From assembly GCA_002352055.1 (NCBI GenBank), contig DEHS01000061.1, positions 193-18,150 of the forward strand: DNA of 17,958 bases, in the 5' to 3' direction. Origin of the DNA: Legionellaceae bacterium UBA2794. GTDB taxonomy: Bacteria; Pseudomonadota; Gammaproteobacteria; Legionellales; Legionellaceae. The position numbers and the translations under genes were made by a program. Shown piece by piece: positions 1 through 8,586 of the stretch. The stretch's first letter is position 1. Each line of letters opens with the position of its first letter. Below the pieces are notes generated by a model. That model was not told the origin of the DNA. It was given only the letters and a program-made list of their open reading frames with translations, and ran no database searches.

Positions 1-1280
1 TTATCTTTTCAGCCATTGTATTTTTAATCCCCGTGGCTTTGGTTTCAGCAGAACTTTCGGCCACTTGGTCTGACGAAGAAGGCGGAATTTACAGTTGGGT
101 AAAACATTCATTTGGCGAAAATGTAGCTTTTTTCACTATCTGGTTGCAATGGATTAATACGCTTGTCTGGTATCCAACAATTTTATCGTTCATCGCAGGA
201 ACTATTGCTTATCTTATCAATCCAGAACTGGCTCAAAATAAATTTTATCTCATTGGAGTCATTCTCGTTATCTTCTGGTCTTTAACGTTTATTGGCTTAT
301 CTGGTTTACGCGCATCCGCTGCTTTTGCCGGGTTTTGTGCGATATTAGGCATGATTGTTCCTATGGGTTTTATCATCTTCCTGGCCTTTATATGGCTCAT
401 TAAAGGAAACCCCCTGGCTATTGATTTAAGTTGGCCTAATCTGGTTCCCCATTGGAAAGACACCCAATCCTGGGTCTCTTTAACGGCGATAATGACTTCG
501 TTTTTGGGAATGGAATTGGCCGCAGTGCATGTTCGAAATGTAAATAATCCACAGAAAAACTTTCCGAAAGCGATGTTTTTCTCAGTTCTACTCATTTTGT
601 TTACGATGATATTTGGTTCTTTAGCGATAGCTTTTGTGTTACCTAAAGATCAGATCAGTCTGGTTGATGGCGTAATGAAAGCCTTTGACAACTTCTTTCA
701 TGCCTATCATTTAAGTGCCCTTATGCCCGTGTTGGTATTGTTATTACTTCTAGGCAGCCTGGGCAGTATGATTAACTGGATTATCTCGCCTGCGAAAGGA
801 TTACTTATGGCAGCACAGCATGATTTTCTACCGCATTCTTTATGTAAATTAAACAAACACGGGATTGCATCTCGCATCCTTATCCTCCAGGCAGTCTTAG
901 TAACCCTGTTATGTAGCGGGTTTCTTTTATTCCCGAGCGTCAATGCCATTTATTGGCTATTTACCGATTTGAGTACTGAACTGTATATTCTAATGTACGT
1001 TTTAATGTTTCTTGCTGCCTGGAATCTTAAAACCAAATTCGCCAGCAAAAAAAGACCTTTTGCTATTCCAGGTGGTAAGCCGGGTTATTATTTTATCTGT
1101 TTACTAGGGCTATTTGGTTGTTTCATTACCCTTATAGTGGGTTTCATACCACCAGAACAAACCATGGATGTTGGAGGAGCTGCTCACTTTCGCCGAATAT
1201 TTTCAATAGGAATATTCCTGATGTTACTGCCTGCACTACTTTTATATTGGCGCAAACATTACATTTCCAGGCAAAAATAG
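1..1280 (+). CDS. APC-family amino-acid antiporter, 5'-truncated by the window edge
   Basis: This is an inner-membrane amino-acid transporter of the APC superfamily, closest in style to the glutamate/GABA antiporter (GadC-like) group. The reading frame is open from base 3, with no start in view; the GTG at 33 lies inside a hydrophobic helix and is unlikely to be the start. About 425 residues are visible, so perhaps 40-60 N-terminal residues are missing compared with usual family lengths of about 470-510. The frame contains the family-typical segment SDEEGGIYSWV, many hydrophobic helices separated by short loops, and a late Lys/Arg-rich loop followed by IPGGKPGYY, which is common near the end of these carriers. 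The last helix ends in a basic tail. It converges on the aminotransferase gene with only 12 bp between the stops. A role in amino-acid uptake or exchange is well supported; the exact substrate is not. Confidence 0.85.
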   Translation, partial: IFSAIVFLIPVALVSAELSATWSDEEGGIYSWVKHSFGENVAFFTIWLQWINTLVWYPTILSFIAGTIAYLINPELAQNKFYLIGVILVIFWSLTFIGLSGLRASAAFAGFCAILGMIVPMGFIIFLAFIWLIKGNPLAIDLSWPNLVPHWKDTQSWVSLTAIMTSFLGMELAAVHVRNVNNPQKNFPKAMFFSVLLILFTMIFGSLAIAFVLPKDQISLVDGVMKAFDNFFHAYHLSALMPVLVLLLLLGSLGSMINWIISPAKGLLMAAQHDFLPHSLCKLNKHGIASRILILQAVLVTLLCSGFLLFPSVNAIYWLFTDLSTELYILMYVLMFLAAWNLKTKFASKKRPFAIPGGKPGYYFICLLGLFGCFITLIVGFIPPEQTMDVGGAAHFRRIFSIGIFLMLLPALLLYWRKHYISRQK

Positions 1281-1292
1281 ACTCCTTCCTAT

Positions 1293-3113
1293 TTATATCT
1301 TGGGTTGATTTGGTTTTAAATCCTCGCGTGAATTTAAATAGTCTACCCAAGGTTTAAATGTTTGCTTTTCTTGCTCACTCAAATTAAGAAAATGATTTTT
1401 TAAGGGACCATCAGTCATGTTTTGATTGACAAAATTTCGCCATTCTATTTCCATAGTTTTTTGAAATTTTTCGGCTTTTTCATGAGATTTAGCTTTTGAT
1501 AAAAAGGATTTAATCACCAGTGCAGCTTGCTGTCTCCCCTCGGGGGTTGCGCGTTTCAATGCGATGCGTGTATCTGAAACTAACTCTTTTAATAATTGGT
1601 TGGTCTGCTTGAGCTCAGATACGTTATTGCTTTCTCCTGAAACGTGCTCATACCTTTGATTTAAAATTTGACGAGCCCCCGGATCCACCGTTGCAAGCTC
1701 AGCTGAAAGAATATTAAATTCTTTTTTCAATCGCGAGTTCTCTTCCTGTCTCACTTGCAGTATTACGGACTCTAATCTATCCATCATCACTTTTAATTCT
1801 TCATGCTTCCCACTACAGGTTATACGCACAAATCCAGTTTTTTCAGGCATCCCAAAATAACAGCCAGGGGCAAGCATAATTCCTTCTTTAAATAGTAAAG
1901 AATAAATGAGCTCTTCACTTGTGGTAATCTTTCCAGTCTTGCTCTTCCCTAAAGCTCGGGTAGCCTCTTCAGGAATGTCGGTTCCCAGTAAATCACTTAA
2001 ATCCGCTAAAACATAAAAAGTACCTTCAACAGTATAAGTAGGGTCTGGCATTGCAATGCCGATTTCCCTCACTCGATTGAATACAAAATCCACCTTAGGT
2101 TTATAAAAATCTTGCAGTTTGGCATGTTCCTCAGAACTAAACTGACTCATTGTAAGCGCATAAGCCAATTGCGCTGAACGCGGAGCATGGCCTATGGTTC
2201 CTATATTTTTATTGCGAAAAGCAGTCATCAAATCGGGCTGAAATGCCATAATAACCGCCATCCGCTCCCCAGCGGCAGAGAGTGCTTTAGTAGCCGATCG
2301 CAAAACTACAGTTCTGTCTCTTAAATCTGGAGCTGCATCTAAAAATGAGGGAATTTTTGTACTCTTCCATGCCATTTCAGCATAGGCTTCATCCACAACA
2401 ATTTTAATATCCGGATATTGACGTAATACAACTGCTATTTTTTTTAATTCTTCTTCAGAAATTATTGTTCCTAAAGGGTTACTCGGATTGCTTAATAGAA
2501 ATACTTTAGGATAATTATGATCTTTTTCAGCCAATTTATAAGCCGATTTAATACTCGCCTCCAAGGCCTTTGCTGTTAATTGATAACCAGGCTCTTTCAT
2601 GACATCTATTGGATGAAGCTGGTGCTGATTGTCTGAATAAAGACTGTAATGAGGAAATGGAGTTATGACACGATATTTTGGGGTGTCATGATACATCCGG
2701 TTAAACGATTCAAAAATAACCCGCAATGCCCCCGCACCACCTACTGTAAATAAAATATTATCCGGGGTAATCTGCTGTGCGGTTGGCAACTTATACCATT
2801 TGGTCATTGCCTCTGCCATAATTTTACGTGGGTCAGCATCACCTCGCGGATCCCCATAATCCAACGCCGCGCCTTCAGCATTTTTTTCAAGATTTTCCTG
2901 CGCAGTTTTAACCAGACTCTCAATAACTTTCCAGTAACTAAGATAGGCTGTAACCGTGTGCATGTTAATCGGAAACGTTGGCTTACCCATTCCTGCTGAG
3001 ATAATCTCTTTTACCGCCTTATCTCCAGCTTCATTTTTTAAAGTATTGGTCCACATCGCCAACAACATGATTTTATCAGTTTCATCCCCTGACTGACCAT
3101 CTGGAGTCAACAT
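1293..3113 (-). CDS. PLP-dependent class I/II aminotransferase with C-terminal helical extension
   Basis: This is a fold-type I PLP enzyme, probably an aspartate/alanine-type aminotransferase, possibly with decarboxylase activity as in the AsdA group. I place the start at 3113 because AAGGA lies about 8 nt upstream; an ATG at 3140 in the same frame lacks such a site. From that start the protein has 606 residues. Visible motifs are NPSNPLGT (209-216, PLP-site Asn), VVDEAY (239-244, Asp241 for the pyridine nitrogen and Tyr244), SATK with the Schiff-base Lys276, GER with phosphate-binding Arg284, and FVRITCSG with the likely carboxylate-binding Arg430. The catalytic part ends near residue 455, and about 150 charged, helix-prone residues follow that ordinary aminotransferases of about 400 residues lack. 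AsdA enzymes are about 530 residues, so neither length matches. Facing an amino-acid antiporter, it may share a nitrogen-metabolism role; this is inference. Confidence 0.82.
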   Translation of the reverse strand: MLTPDGQSGDETDKIMLLAMWTNTLKNEAGDKAVKEIISAGMGKPTFPINMHTVTAYLSYWKVIESLVKTAQENLEKNAEGAALDYGDPRGDADPRKIMAEAMTKWYKLPTAQQITPDNILFTVGGAGALRVIFESFNRMYHDTPKYRVITPFPHYSLYSDNQHQLHPIDVMKEPGYQLTAKALEASIKSAYKLAEKDHNYPKVFLLSNPSNPLGTIISEEELKKIAVVLRQYPDIKIVVDEAYAEMAWKSTKIPSFLDAAPDLRDRTVVLRSATKALSAAGERMAVIMAFQPDLMTAFRNKNIGTIGHAPRSAQLAYALTMSQFSSEEHAKLQDFYKPKVDFVFNRVREIGIAMPDPTYTVEGTFYVLADLSDLLGTDIPEEATRALGKSKTGKITTSEELIYSLLFKEGIMLAPGCYFGMPEKTGFVRITCSGKHEELKVMMDRLESVILQVRQEENSRLKKEFNILSAELATVDPGARQILNQRYEHVSGESNNVSELKQTNQLLKELVSDTRIALKRATPEGRQQAALVIKSFLSKAKSHEKAEKFQKTMEIEWRNFVNQNMTDGPLKNHFLNLSEQEKQTFKPWVDYLNSREDLKPNQPKI

Positions 3114-3195
3114 AATTAATTCCTTTATAATTATGAACAAATGATACTGCGTATGCTAATATTTTAGTTAATGAACTATAAATATACCAACTCCT

Positions 3196-4839
3196 ATGAC
3201 AAAAAAAGCGAATGAATTAACTTTATCACTTGATGACGTAGGAAGTTTTTTAGCAAAATTCACTGAACACAGCGATCACGTTTACTGGATTAGCAGTCCG
3301 GATTTCAAAAAAATTCGTTATATTAGCCCATCTTACGAGCGAGTCTGGGGCAGATCCCGTGACGAACTTTATAGCAACCCGGAAATTTGGATTACCTTTT
3401 TACATCCTGAGGATGCCATGCATCATCATCCAATAGAAGGAATGGCTGAAAAAATTGTTAGATTGCAAGATAAGGCACGTTACTCAGAGAATTATCGTAT
3501 TATTCGCCCTGATGGGGAGATTCGATGGATAATGGATAATGGCTTTCCCCTTTATGATGATAAAGGGAATTGCTATGGCGTAACCGGAATTGCCGTCGAT
3601 ATTACCGAGCAAAAAAAACAGGAAGAGATACTGCGCATCGCAAAAGAAATCGCGGAAAAGGCGAATAAAGCCAAAGATGAATTCATACAAAATATGAGTC
3701 ATGACATTCGTACTCCATTAAGTGGCATTATTGGAATGTCGAGTCTTCTGGAAAAAGAATTAACTGATCTGAAAAAAAAAGAACATGCACATATGATCAA
3801 CATTAGCGGAGAACAATTATTAACTCTGTTAAACAATATTCTTGACATCGTTTCCACTGGCAGCTCTCAAGAAAACAGCATTAACTCCTATTCTTTTGAT
3901 TTACATGAATTAATAAATGATCTCTGTAAGCTTGAATTACCCACAATAAAACTAAAAAATCTCTCCCTGGATGTCGCAATCAATCCATCAGTTCCCAGAT
4001 GGATTCTTAATGATCCTATTAAAATTCATCGCATTATTTTAAATCTATTGGGTAACGCGATTAAGTTTACTCATAAAGGTACCATCAAAATTGAAGTAAA
4101 CTGCCAGCGTTTACAACATCATTTTGTGGCGCTGGAGATTAAAATAATCGATAGCGGAATTGGAATTGCCGAACAAGAACAAATTAAAATTTTTGAAAGA
4201 TTTTATCGGAGTAAGGAAACCAATAAAGAAGAATATGCCGGCCATGGAGTAGGACTTAACATTGTTCAGGAGTATGTAGAGCTTTTGGAGGGGACTATTA
4301 AGGTAGTGAGTATAAAGGATAAAGGAACAACCTTTATCGTCACTATTCCCGCCATGATTGACACCACTAAAAATAAACCGAATGAGCAGTTAACCTCGGT
4401 GAAAACCAGAAATACTAAAAAACAATTGACCAGGCCACAACATCCCGAATGGCCTCTCCTGCTTTTGGTCGAAGATAATCCCATTGCATTAAAAATGGTT
4501 GAGATTATCGCCGAAGACGCCAATTGTCGTTTCCTCTCTGCAACAAGCGGAGAAGACGCATTACAGCTGGTATATTCCCACTCCTTTTCACTCATTTTAA
4601 CGGACTTGGGCTTACCAGGAATTTCTGGTAATGAACTGAGTAAAGCAATTCGCGATTATGAAAAGAAAATGGATACTCCCCCTTGTCCAATCATAGGATT
4701 GACTGCTGCATCCAAAGATGCTGCCGAAGAAGGAGCATTAAAAGCAGGGATGAATAAAATAATATTGAAACCGATCAAACTGCAGCTTTTAAATAACCTG
4801 CTCACAGAATTTAATATTTCCTCAAAAGAGCTCAAGTAA
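3196..4839 (+). CDS. PAS-domain hybrid sensor histidine kinase / response regulator
   Basis: This is a two-component hybrid kinase of 547 residues without membrane helices, so probably cytosolic. A PAS domain and PAC segment occupy about 20-140 (VYWISSPD through GVTGIAVDITEQKK). A short coiled linker follows, then HisKA with SHDIRTPLSG (phosphoacceptor His169), the HATPase N box NLLGNAIKF (283-291), the G1 motif DSGIGI (319-324) and the G2 motif GHGVGLNIV (349-357). A C-terminal receiver (about 420-535) has acidic Glu426/Asp427, phosphoacceptor Asp470 in LTDLGLPG, Thr503 and Lys525 in LKPI, so all key residues are present. No output domain follows; it probably passes phosphate to an Hpt protein or regulator elsewhere, as ArcB-like kinases do. 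It is divergent from the aminotransferase gene across 82 bp, and its signal is unknown. The start has only a weak Shine-Dalgarno sequence (CTCCT-ATG context). Confidence 0.9.
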   Translation: MTKKANELTLSLDDVGSFLAKFTEHSDHVYWISSPDFKKIRYISPSYERVWGRSRDELYSNPEIWITFLHPEDAMHHHPIEGMAEKIVRLQDKARYSENYRIIRPDGEIRWIMDNGFPLYDDKGNCYGVTGIAVDITEQKKQEEILRIAKEIAEKANKAKDEFIQNMSHDIRTPLSGIIGMSSLLEKELTDLKKKEHAHMINISGEQLLTLLNNILDIVSTGSSQENSINSYSFDLHELINDLCKLELPTIKLKNLSLDVAINPSVPRWILNDPIKIHRIILNLLGNAIKFTHKGTIKIEVNCQRLQHHFVALEIKIIDSGIGIAEQEQIKIFERFYRSKETNKEEYAGHGVGLNIVQEYVELLEGTIKVVSIKDKGTTFIVTIPAMIDTTKNKPNEQLTSVKTRNTKKQLTRPQHPEWPLLLLVEDNPIALKMVEIIAEDANCRFLSATSGEDALQLVYSHSFSLILTDLGLPGISGNELSKAIRDYEKKMDTPPCPIIGLTAASKDAAEEGALKAGMNKIILKPIKLQLLNNLLTEFNISSKELK

Positions 4840-5072
4840 TCTGTAAGATAAACATCTAATATAGATGCAAGAACCCCCTATGTGCAGGGGCTTGTGCTCC
4901 GTGAGCCACGCAGAAATTTTGACCTATATAATTCATCGGTGGGTGATCAGGATACGTGAATGTTATTCAGATCGTACTGGTTTGCTTCGTCGCTTTGCTC
5001 CTCGCAATGACTATGAAGAAATCAACTGTGCTTAACAATCGCCACTAAATCGACGAAATTATCCAAAGTCAT
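4840..5072. other. Intergenic region with short hairpins and a REP-like element
   Basis: These 233 bases between the convergent ends of the hybrid kinase and kdsB hold no credible reading frame. Near 4874-4889 there is a CCCCT/AGGGG hairpin, followed at about 4891-4910 by a second imperfect hairpin built on GTGCTC and GAGCCAC. The last part carries a GC-rich repeat unlike its AT-rich surroundings, listed separately. No clear T-tailed terminator for either gene is visible. Confidence 0.6.
4979..5012. repeat. REP-like dispersed palindromic repeat (single copy in the window)
   Basis: The sequence reads TTGCTTCGTCGC then TTTGCTCCTCGCAA. Read on the other strand it is the familiar type CATTGCGAGGAGCAAAGCG followed by ACGAAGCAA. 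Elements of this form are scattered through intergenic DNA of many bacteria, including Legionella- and Coxiella-like genomes. Only one copy occurs here, so the repeat call rests on recognising the form, not on a second copy. Its TTGC and GCAA ends are complementary and the interior is partly so. Confidence 0.55.
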
Positions 5073-5813
5073 TCAATCAGCCAATAAAAGCTCTGCTTTG
5101 ATTAAATCTTCCTCGGTATTAATATCTTGCAAGGGCTCCACACACGCTTCATCTACTTTAATGGAGATTCCTGCCCAAAGCGCACGTAACTGCTCTAGAG
5201 CTTCAACTCGCTCAAGGTCACAAACTGGCCAGGTTACAAAGTCCAGTAAAAAAGCCGCTCGATAAGCATACAAACCGATATGTCTAAAGGTATTAGCAAA
5301 AGATTCTTTATTTTCGCGATGAGCAGGAATGGGACTGCGAGAAAAATACAATGCATGATTGTCTTGAGATCGCACTACTTTTACTATATTCGGATTATGC
5401 AATAACGCATAACTATTAATCGGAAAACACAAAGTAGACATGGGTGCTGCCGTTTGCGTTAAACCATGAGCAACCTGAGTTATCAGCTCTGGGGCAATAA
5501 ATGGCTCGTCCCCTTGAACGTTTACGATAATATCATCGGCAGCATAATTGCCCTTTGCCACAACCTCACCAATTCGGTCGGTTCCTGATTCATGGGTTGT
5601 TGCAGTCATAACGACCCGAGCGCCAAAACTCCTGGCATGAGAGGCTATCTTTTCGTCATCGGTAGCTATGGTTATAGTTCGTGGCTGAGCTAATAAAACC
5701 TGTCGATACACCCGCTCCAAAACACTCATGGTACCCAGTTTTTTTAGTAATTTACCTGGAAAGCGACTTGAGGCATATCGAGCAGGTATAATGACATGGA
5801 ATTCAGTGTTCAT
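5073..5813 (-). CDS. kdsB: 3-deoxy-manno-octulosonate cytidylyltransferase (CMP-Kdo synthetase)
   Basis: KdsB activates Kdo with CTP to give CMP-Kdo, the donor for the inner core of lipopolysaccharide; the enzyme is cytosolic. The 246-residue length is normal for the family. Diagnostic motifs are IIPARYASSRFPGK (8-21, nucleotide binding), HESGTDR (74-80) and NVQGDEP (98-104, with the metal-binding Asp102). The C-terminal half keeps the RSPIP and HIGLYAYR segments. It is the last gene of the fdxA-yoaA-tsaB-ycaR-kdsB run: its ATG overlaps the TGA of ycaR (ATGA), which implies translational coupling. No defect is visible. Confidence 0.96.
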   Translation of the reverse strand: MNTEFHVIIPARYASSRFPGKLLKKLGTMSVLERVYRQVLLAQPRTITIATDDEKIASHARSFGARVVMTATTHESGTDRIGEVVAKGNYAADDIIVNVQGDEPFIAPELITQVAHGLTQTAAPMSTLCFPINSYALLHNPNIVKVVRSQDNHALYFSRSPIPAHRENKESFANTFRHIGLYAYRAAFLLDFVTWPVCDLERVEALEQLRALWAGISIKVDEACVEPLQDINTEEDLIKAELLLAD

Positions 5814-5989
5814 AATTTATCTTTTTCTTCTAGTGAAATAATTCGTGCTTCATGCTCCAACATAACCGGAATATCATCTCGTATCGGAAAGGCAAGACGA
5901 TCAAAGCGGCAAATCAGCTCCTTTTTTTTAATTAATAATTTTCCCTTACATAAGGGACATACCAAAATTTCCAATAATCTTTTATCCAC
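5810..5989 (-). CDS. ycaR: Trm112/YcaR-family small zinc-ribbon-like protein, 59 aa
   Basis: This short gene starts with GTG at 5989, preceded by GGAG about 6 nt upstream. The protein begins MDKRLLEILVCPLCKGKL, followed by LICRFDRLAFPIRDDIPVM and ending EARIISLEEKDKL, an almost textbook UPF0434/Trm112-like YcaR sequence. The CPLC pair (Cys11, Cys14) and Cys27 are the visible potential metal ligands. In eukaryotes Trm112 stabilises methyltransferases; the role of bacterial YcaR is poorly defined. It overlaps the end of tsaB by 8 bp and the start of kdsB by 2 bp. Linkage of ycaR with kdsB is common in gammaproteobacteria, which supports the call. Confidence 0.93.
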   Translation of the reverse strand: MDKRLLEILVCPLCKGKLLIKKKELICRFDRLAFPIRDDIPVMLEHEARIISLEEKDKL

Positions 5990-6650
5990 GCGAATCTCCT
6001 TGAGTCACTTGGTTTCGCACATACACCGGTTGTGCCTGTGCTACCGAAACCGGTTGTATCTGGGCCTTTTGTGCAAGCTGTATCATTGCTGCAGCATGAG
6101 GATATATGGTTAATTTATTAACTACCTGAGTTTTGATAGCATCGGTGAAGTCGGGCCAATATAAATCAATACCCACACCCGCCAAAATTATTGAGGATTG
6201 ATTCGAAAGCTCAATTGACTTAACCGGATCAACCCGTGCATTGCCAATATACTGCTCTTTAGAAAAAAAACTCCAATACATCTCATGCATTCGGGCATCT
6301 AACACGGCTAAAATCGATGCATCCGACATTTCATTTTTTTGACGAACAGCATAAGCAATAGCATCCAGACTGCTCACTGGAGTTAATTGCAAATTATGCG
6401 CATAAGCCAGCCCCTTGGCAATACTACACGCAATACGCAATCCGGTGAAACTACCCGGTCCACAACCAAAGACAATGCCGTCGAGCTGACTCATTGACAC
6501 ACCTGAATCAACCATTAGGCGGTCGATCATCGGTAATAACAATTGTGCATGCGTCTTTTGACTGCCCTGCTCGGCAGAGAGCAGCTCATCGTTCACTTGT
6601 AACGCAACCGTTGCCAGTTCCGTTGAGGTATCAATCGCTAACAGTTTCAT
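5982..6650 (-). CDS. tsaB: tRNA threonylcarbamoyladenosine biosynthesis protein TsaB
   Basis: TsaB (formerly YeaZ) is the scaffold partner of TsaD in the complex that places t6A at position 37 of ANN-decoding tRNAs. The 222 residues open with MKLLAIDTST, the ASKHA-fold phosphate-1 loop, and contain GCGPGSFTGLRIA (62-74), the most conserved TsaB signature. The family normally has about 220-235 residues. The lack of the metal-binding HxxxH of TsaD separates it from that paralogue. The ATG sits 20 bp inside the end of yoaA and the stop lies inside the start of ycaR, so it is an internal operon gene. No defect is seen. Confidence 0.95.
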   Translation of the reverse strand: MKLLAIDTSTELATVALQVNDELLSAEQGSQKTHAQLLLPMIDRLMVDSGVSMSQLDGIVFGCGPGSFTGLRIACSIAKGLAYAHNLQLTPVSSLDAIAYAVRQKNEMSDASILAVLDARMHEMYWSFFSKEQYIGNARVDPVKSIELSNQSSIILAGVGIDLYWPDFTDAIKTQVVNKLTIYPHAAAMIQLAQKAQIQPVSVAQAQPVYVRNQVTQGDSRG

Positions 6651-8586
6651 ATTCTAGAGCCAACTCACTAATAAAGTGTAATACCCTTGTTTCATCGCGG
6701 GTTTTTGGTATTTGCGGTAAACTGGCCAAAATATGTCGGCCATACTCCCTGCCGGTCAATCGAGGGTCACCAATCATTAAAACCCCTTTATCGGTAACAT
6801 CACGAATCAGGCGTCCAACTCCCTGTTTTAAAGCAATCACCGCATTAGGTAAAGATAATTCATCAAAACCAGATAGTCCTCTATCTTTTAGATAAGCCAT
6901 TCTACCCCGAGTAACCGGATCAACCGGACTTGCAAAAGGCAATTTATCAATAATAACACAGGACAATGCCTCACCTTTCACATCAACCCCTTCCCAAAAG
7001 GTTGCCGTACCTAACAGAACCGCATTACCTAATTGACGAAAACGGGCTAGTAAAATAGGTTTTGCTTCCATACCCTGGATTAACAGAGGATAGTTTAAAG
7101 TAGTGCTCATCATTTGAGCAACAACTTTTAACGCTTTATGGCTGGTAAATAGAAAAAAACAGCGCCCGCCACAGGCTTCTATGACTGGTATTGCTTTGGA
7201 TAATAAAGCTTCATAATAGGAACCATCCTTTGGGTCAGGTATTCCACGAGGCAAATAGAGTAACGCCTGTTTTTGGTAATCAAAAGGACTTGGTAATAGT
7301 AAAGTATCTGCTTTTAATCCCAAGGGTTTACAAAAACATTCGAAAGAAGTAGCCATGGTTAAAGTAGCTGAAGTAAAAATGTAAGTGCCCAGTTTATGTT
7401 GCAGTAACTCACTAAATGGCTTGTCTATATCGTAGGGTGTAGCATGAAAAACCAGGGTATGCTTAAAACGCTCTATCCAGCGAATTTTATCTTTATTGGT
7501 TTGTGTGAACGCTATTAAAATGGATTCAAATTCCTGTAAACGCTCCTTACATCGCGTTAACCCGGTCACCTCAGCAACACATTCAGACTGTAAGCATTGA
7601 ACTAATTCATCTTTTAAAAGCAACCAATCAGACCAGGCTGTCATAAAGGGTTTATTACGACTTACCTCCTCCCAACTCACTCGTTCATCGCGCGAAGGCA
7701 GTGTATTTATTAATTCATCAATTAATTTATCCGCTTTATGACTTAGGGCTTTTAAAGGCTGATTGGCTAAATCCAAAACAGGCCATTCTTTAATAATATC
7801 ATCCACCAGATCACGGAACTGGCGAGTGCCTATGCGCTCTCCATGAAAACTGGTGGCAATTTCTGCCAATTGATGTGCCTCATCAAACACAACGATGTCA
7901 ACGCCGGGTAGCAATTCGCCAAACCCATCTTGTTTCAATCGCGAATCCGCAAAAAACAAATGATGATTAATGACTACAATATCCGCTTCCAAAGCTCTTT
8001 TTCGTGCTTTTACTAAAAAACACGAGTCATAATCAGGACATTCTGCACCTAAGCAGTTTTCGGTAGTCGAGGTGACATAACTCCATACCTGGGAATCTTC
8101 TTTAATCTCAGGCAATTCCGACCGCTCTCCGTCTTTCATTTGTGACAGTTTATCGCGGATATGGAGAATCTCATGCGCACATTGGGGACTTTGAAATTGC
8201 CCTTCTTCAGCATTTAGGGCGACACGATACTGGCAAATATAATTAGCGCGACCTTTTAAATTTTGAATCCGAACAGAAAGACCTAATGCTCTCACCAAGG
8301 TCGGTAAATCTTTTTGAAAGAGTTGATCTTGCAGGGTTTTGGTAGCGGTAGAAATTAAAGCCTTTTTGCCACTTAATAAACAAGGGAGCAGGTAAGCAAA
8401 TGTTTTTCCAGTCCCTGTTCCAGCCTCTGCAACCAAAGTGGATTTGGCTGTTATGGCCTCCGCAATAGCGGCAGCTAAATCAGATTGGGGCGCACGAGCG
8501 ACGAACCCTGGTATCGCAGTAGATAATCTGCCTTTATCACTTAAAGTTCGCCGACACAATTCAGCGAGGGTGGTTATTTCTGCCAC
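6631..8586 (-). CDS. yoaA: DinG/YoaA-type Fe-S ATP-dependent DNA helicase
   Basis: This is a superfamily 2 helicase of the XPD/DinG class, 651 residues, similar in length to E. coli YoaA (about 636). It begins with GTG at 8586, inside the 3' end of fdxA (13-bp overlap). Walker A is AGTGTGKT (55-62) and the DEAH box lies at 235-238. Cys118, Cys178, Cys183 and Cys189, in YICQY and NCLGAECPDYDSC, match the four-cysteine Fe-S cluster of this family. Later motifs include FTSATLTMATSFE (motif III/IV region) and the arginine-finger segment QGVGRLIR near the C terminus. YoaA in E. coli works with HolC in repair of stalled replication; the same role here is inferred. Sitting directly after a ferredoxin gene is suggestive but may be chance. 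YoaA is preferred over DinG because of the length and the tsaB neighbourhood. Confidence 0.92.
   Translation of the reverse strand: MAEITTLAELCRRTLSDKGRLSTAIPGFVARAPQSDLAAAIAEAITAKSTLVAEAGTGTGKTFAYLLPCLLSGKKALISTATKTLQDQLFQKDLPTLVRALGLSVRIQNLKGRANYICQYRVALNAEEGQFQSPQCAHEILHIRDKLSQMKDGERSELPEIKEDSQVWSYVTSTTENCLGAECPDYDSCFLVKARKRALEADIVVINHHLFFADSRLKQDGFGELLPGVDIVVFDEAHQLAEIATSFHGERIGTRQFRDLVDDIIKEWPVLDLANQPLKALSHKADKLIDELINTLPSRDERVSWEEVSRNKPFMTAWSDWLLLKDELVQCLQSECVAEVTGLTRCKERLQEFESILIAFTQTNKDKIRWIERFKHTLVFHATPYDIDKPFSELLQHKLGTYIFTSATLTMATSFECFCKPLGLKADTLLLPSPFDYQKQALLYLPRGIPDPKDGSYYEALLSKAIPVIEACGGRCFFLFTSHKALKVVAQMMSTTLNYPLLIQGMEAKPILLARFRQLGNAVLLGTATFWEGVDVKGEALSCVIIDKLPFASPVDPVTRGRMAYLKDRGLSGFDELSLPNAVIALKQGVGRLIRDVTDKGVLMIGDPRLTGREYGRHILASLPQIPKTRDETRVLHFISELALEYETVSD

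Noticed and set aside
245..595. 116-codon minus-strand open frame inside the antiporter gene
   Set aside because: It is antisense to a strongly supported membrane-protein frame, shows no motif and has no good ribosome site.
5796..6113. 105-codon plus-strand frame across ycaR and the end of tsaB
   Set aside because: It lies opposite two well-supported genes and its product resembles nothing.
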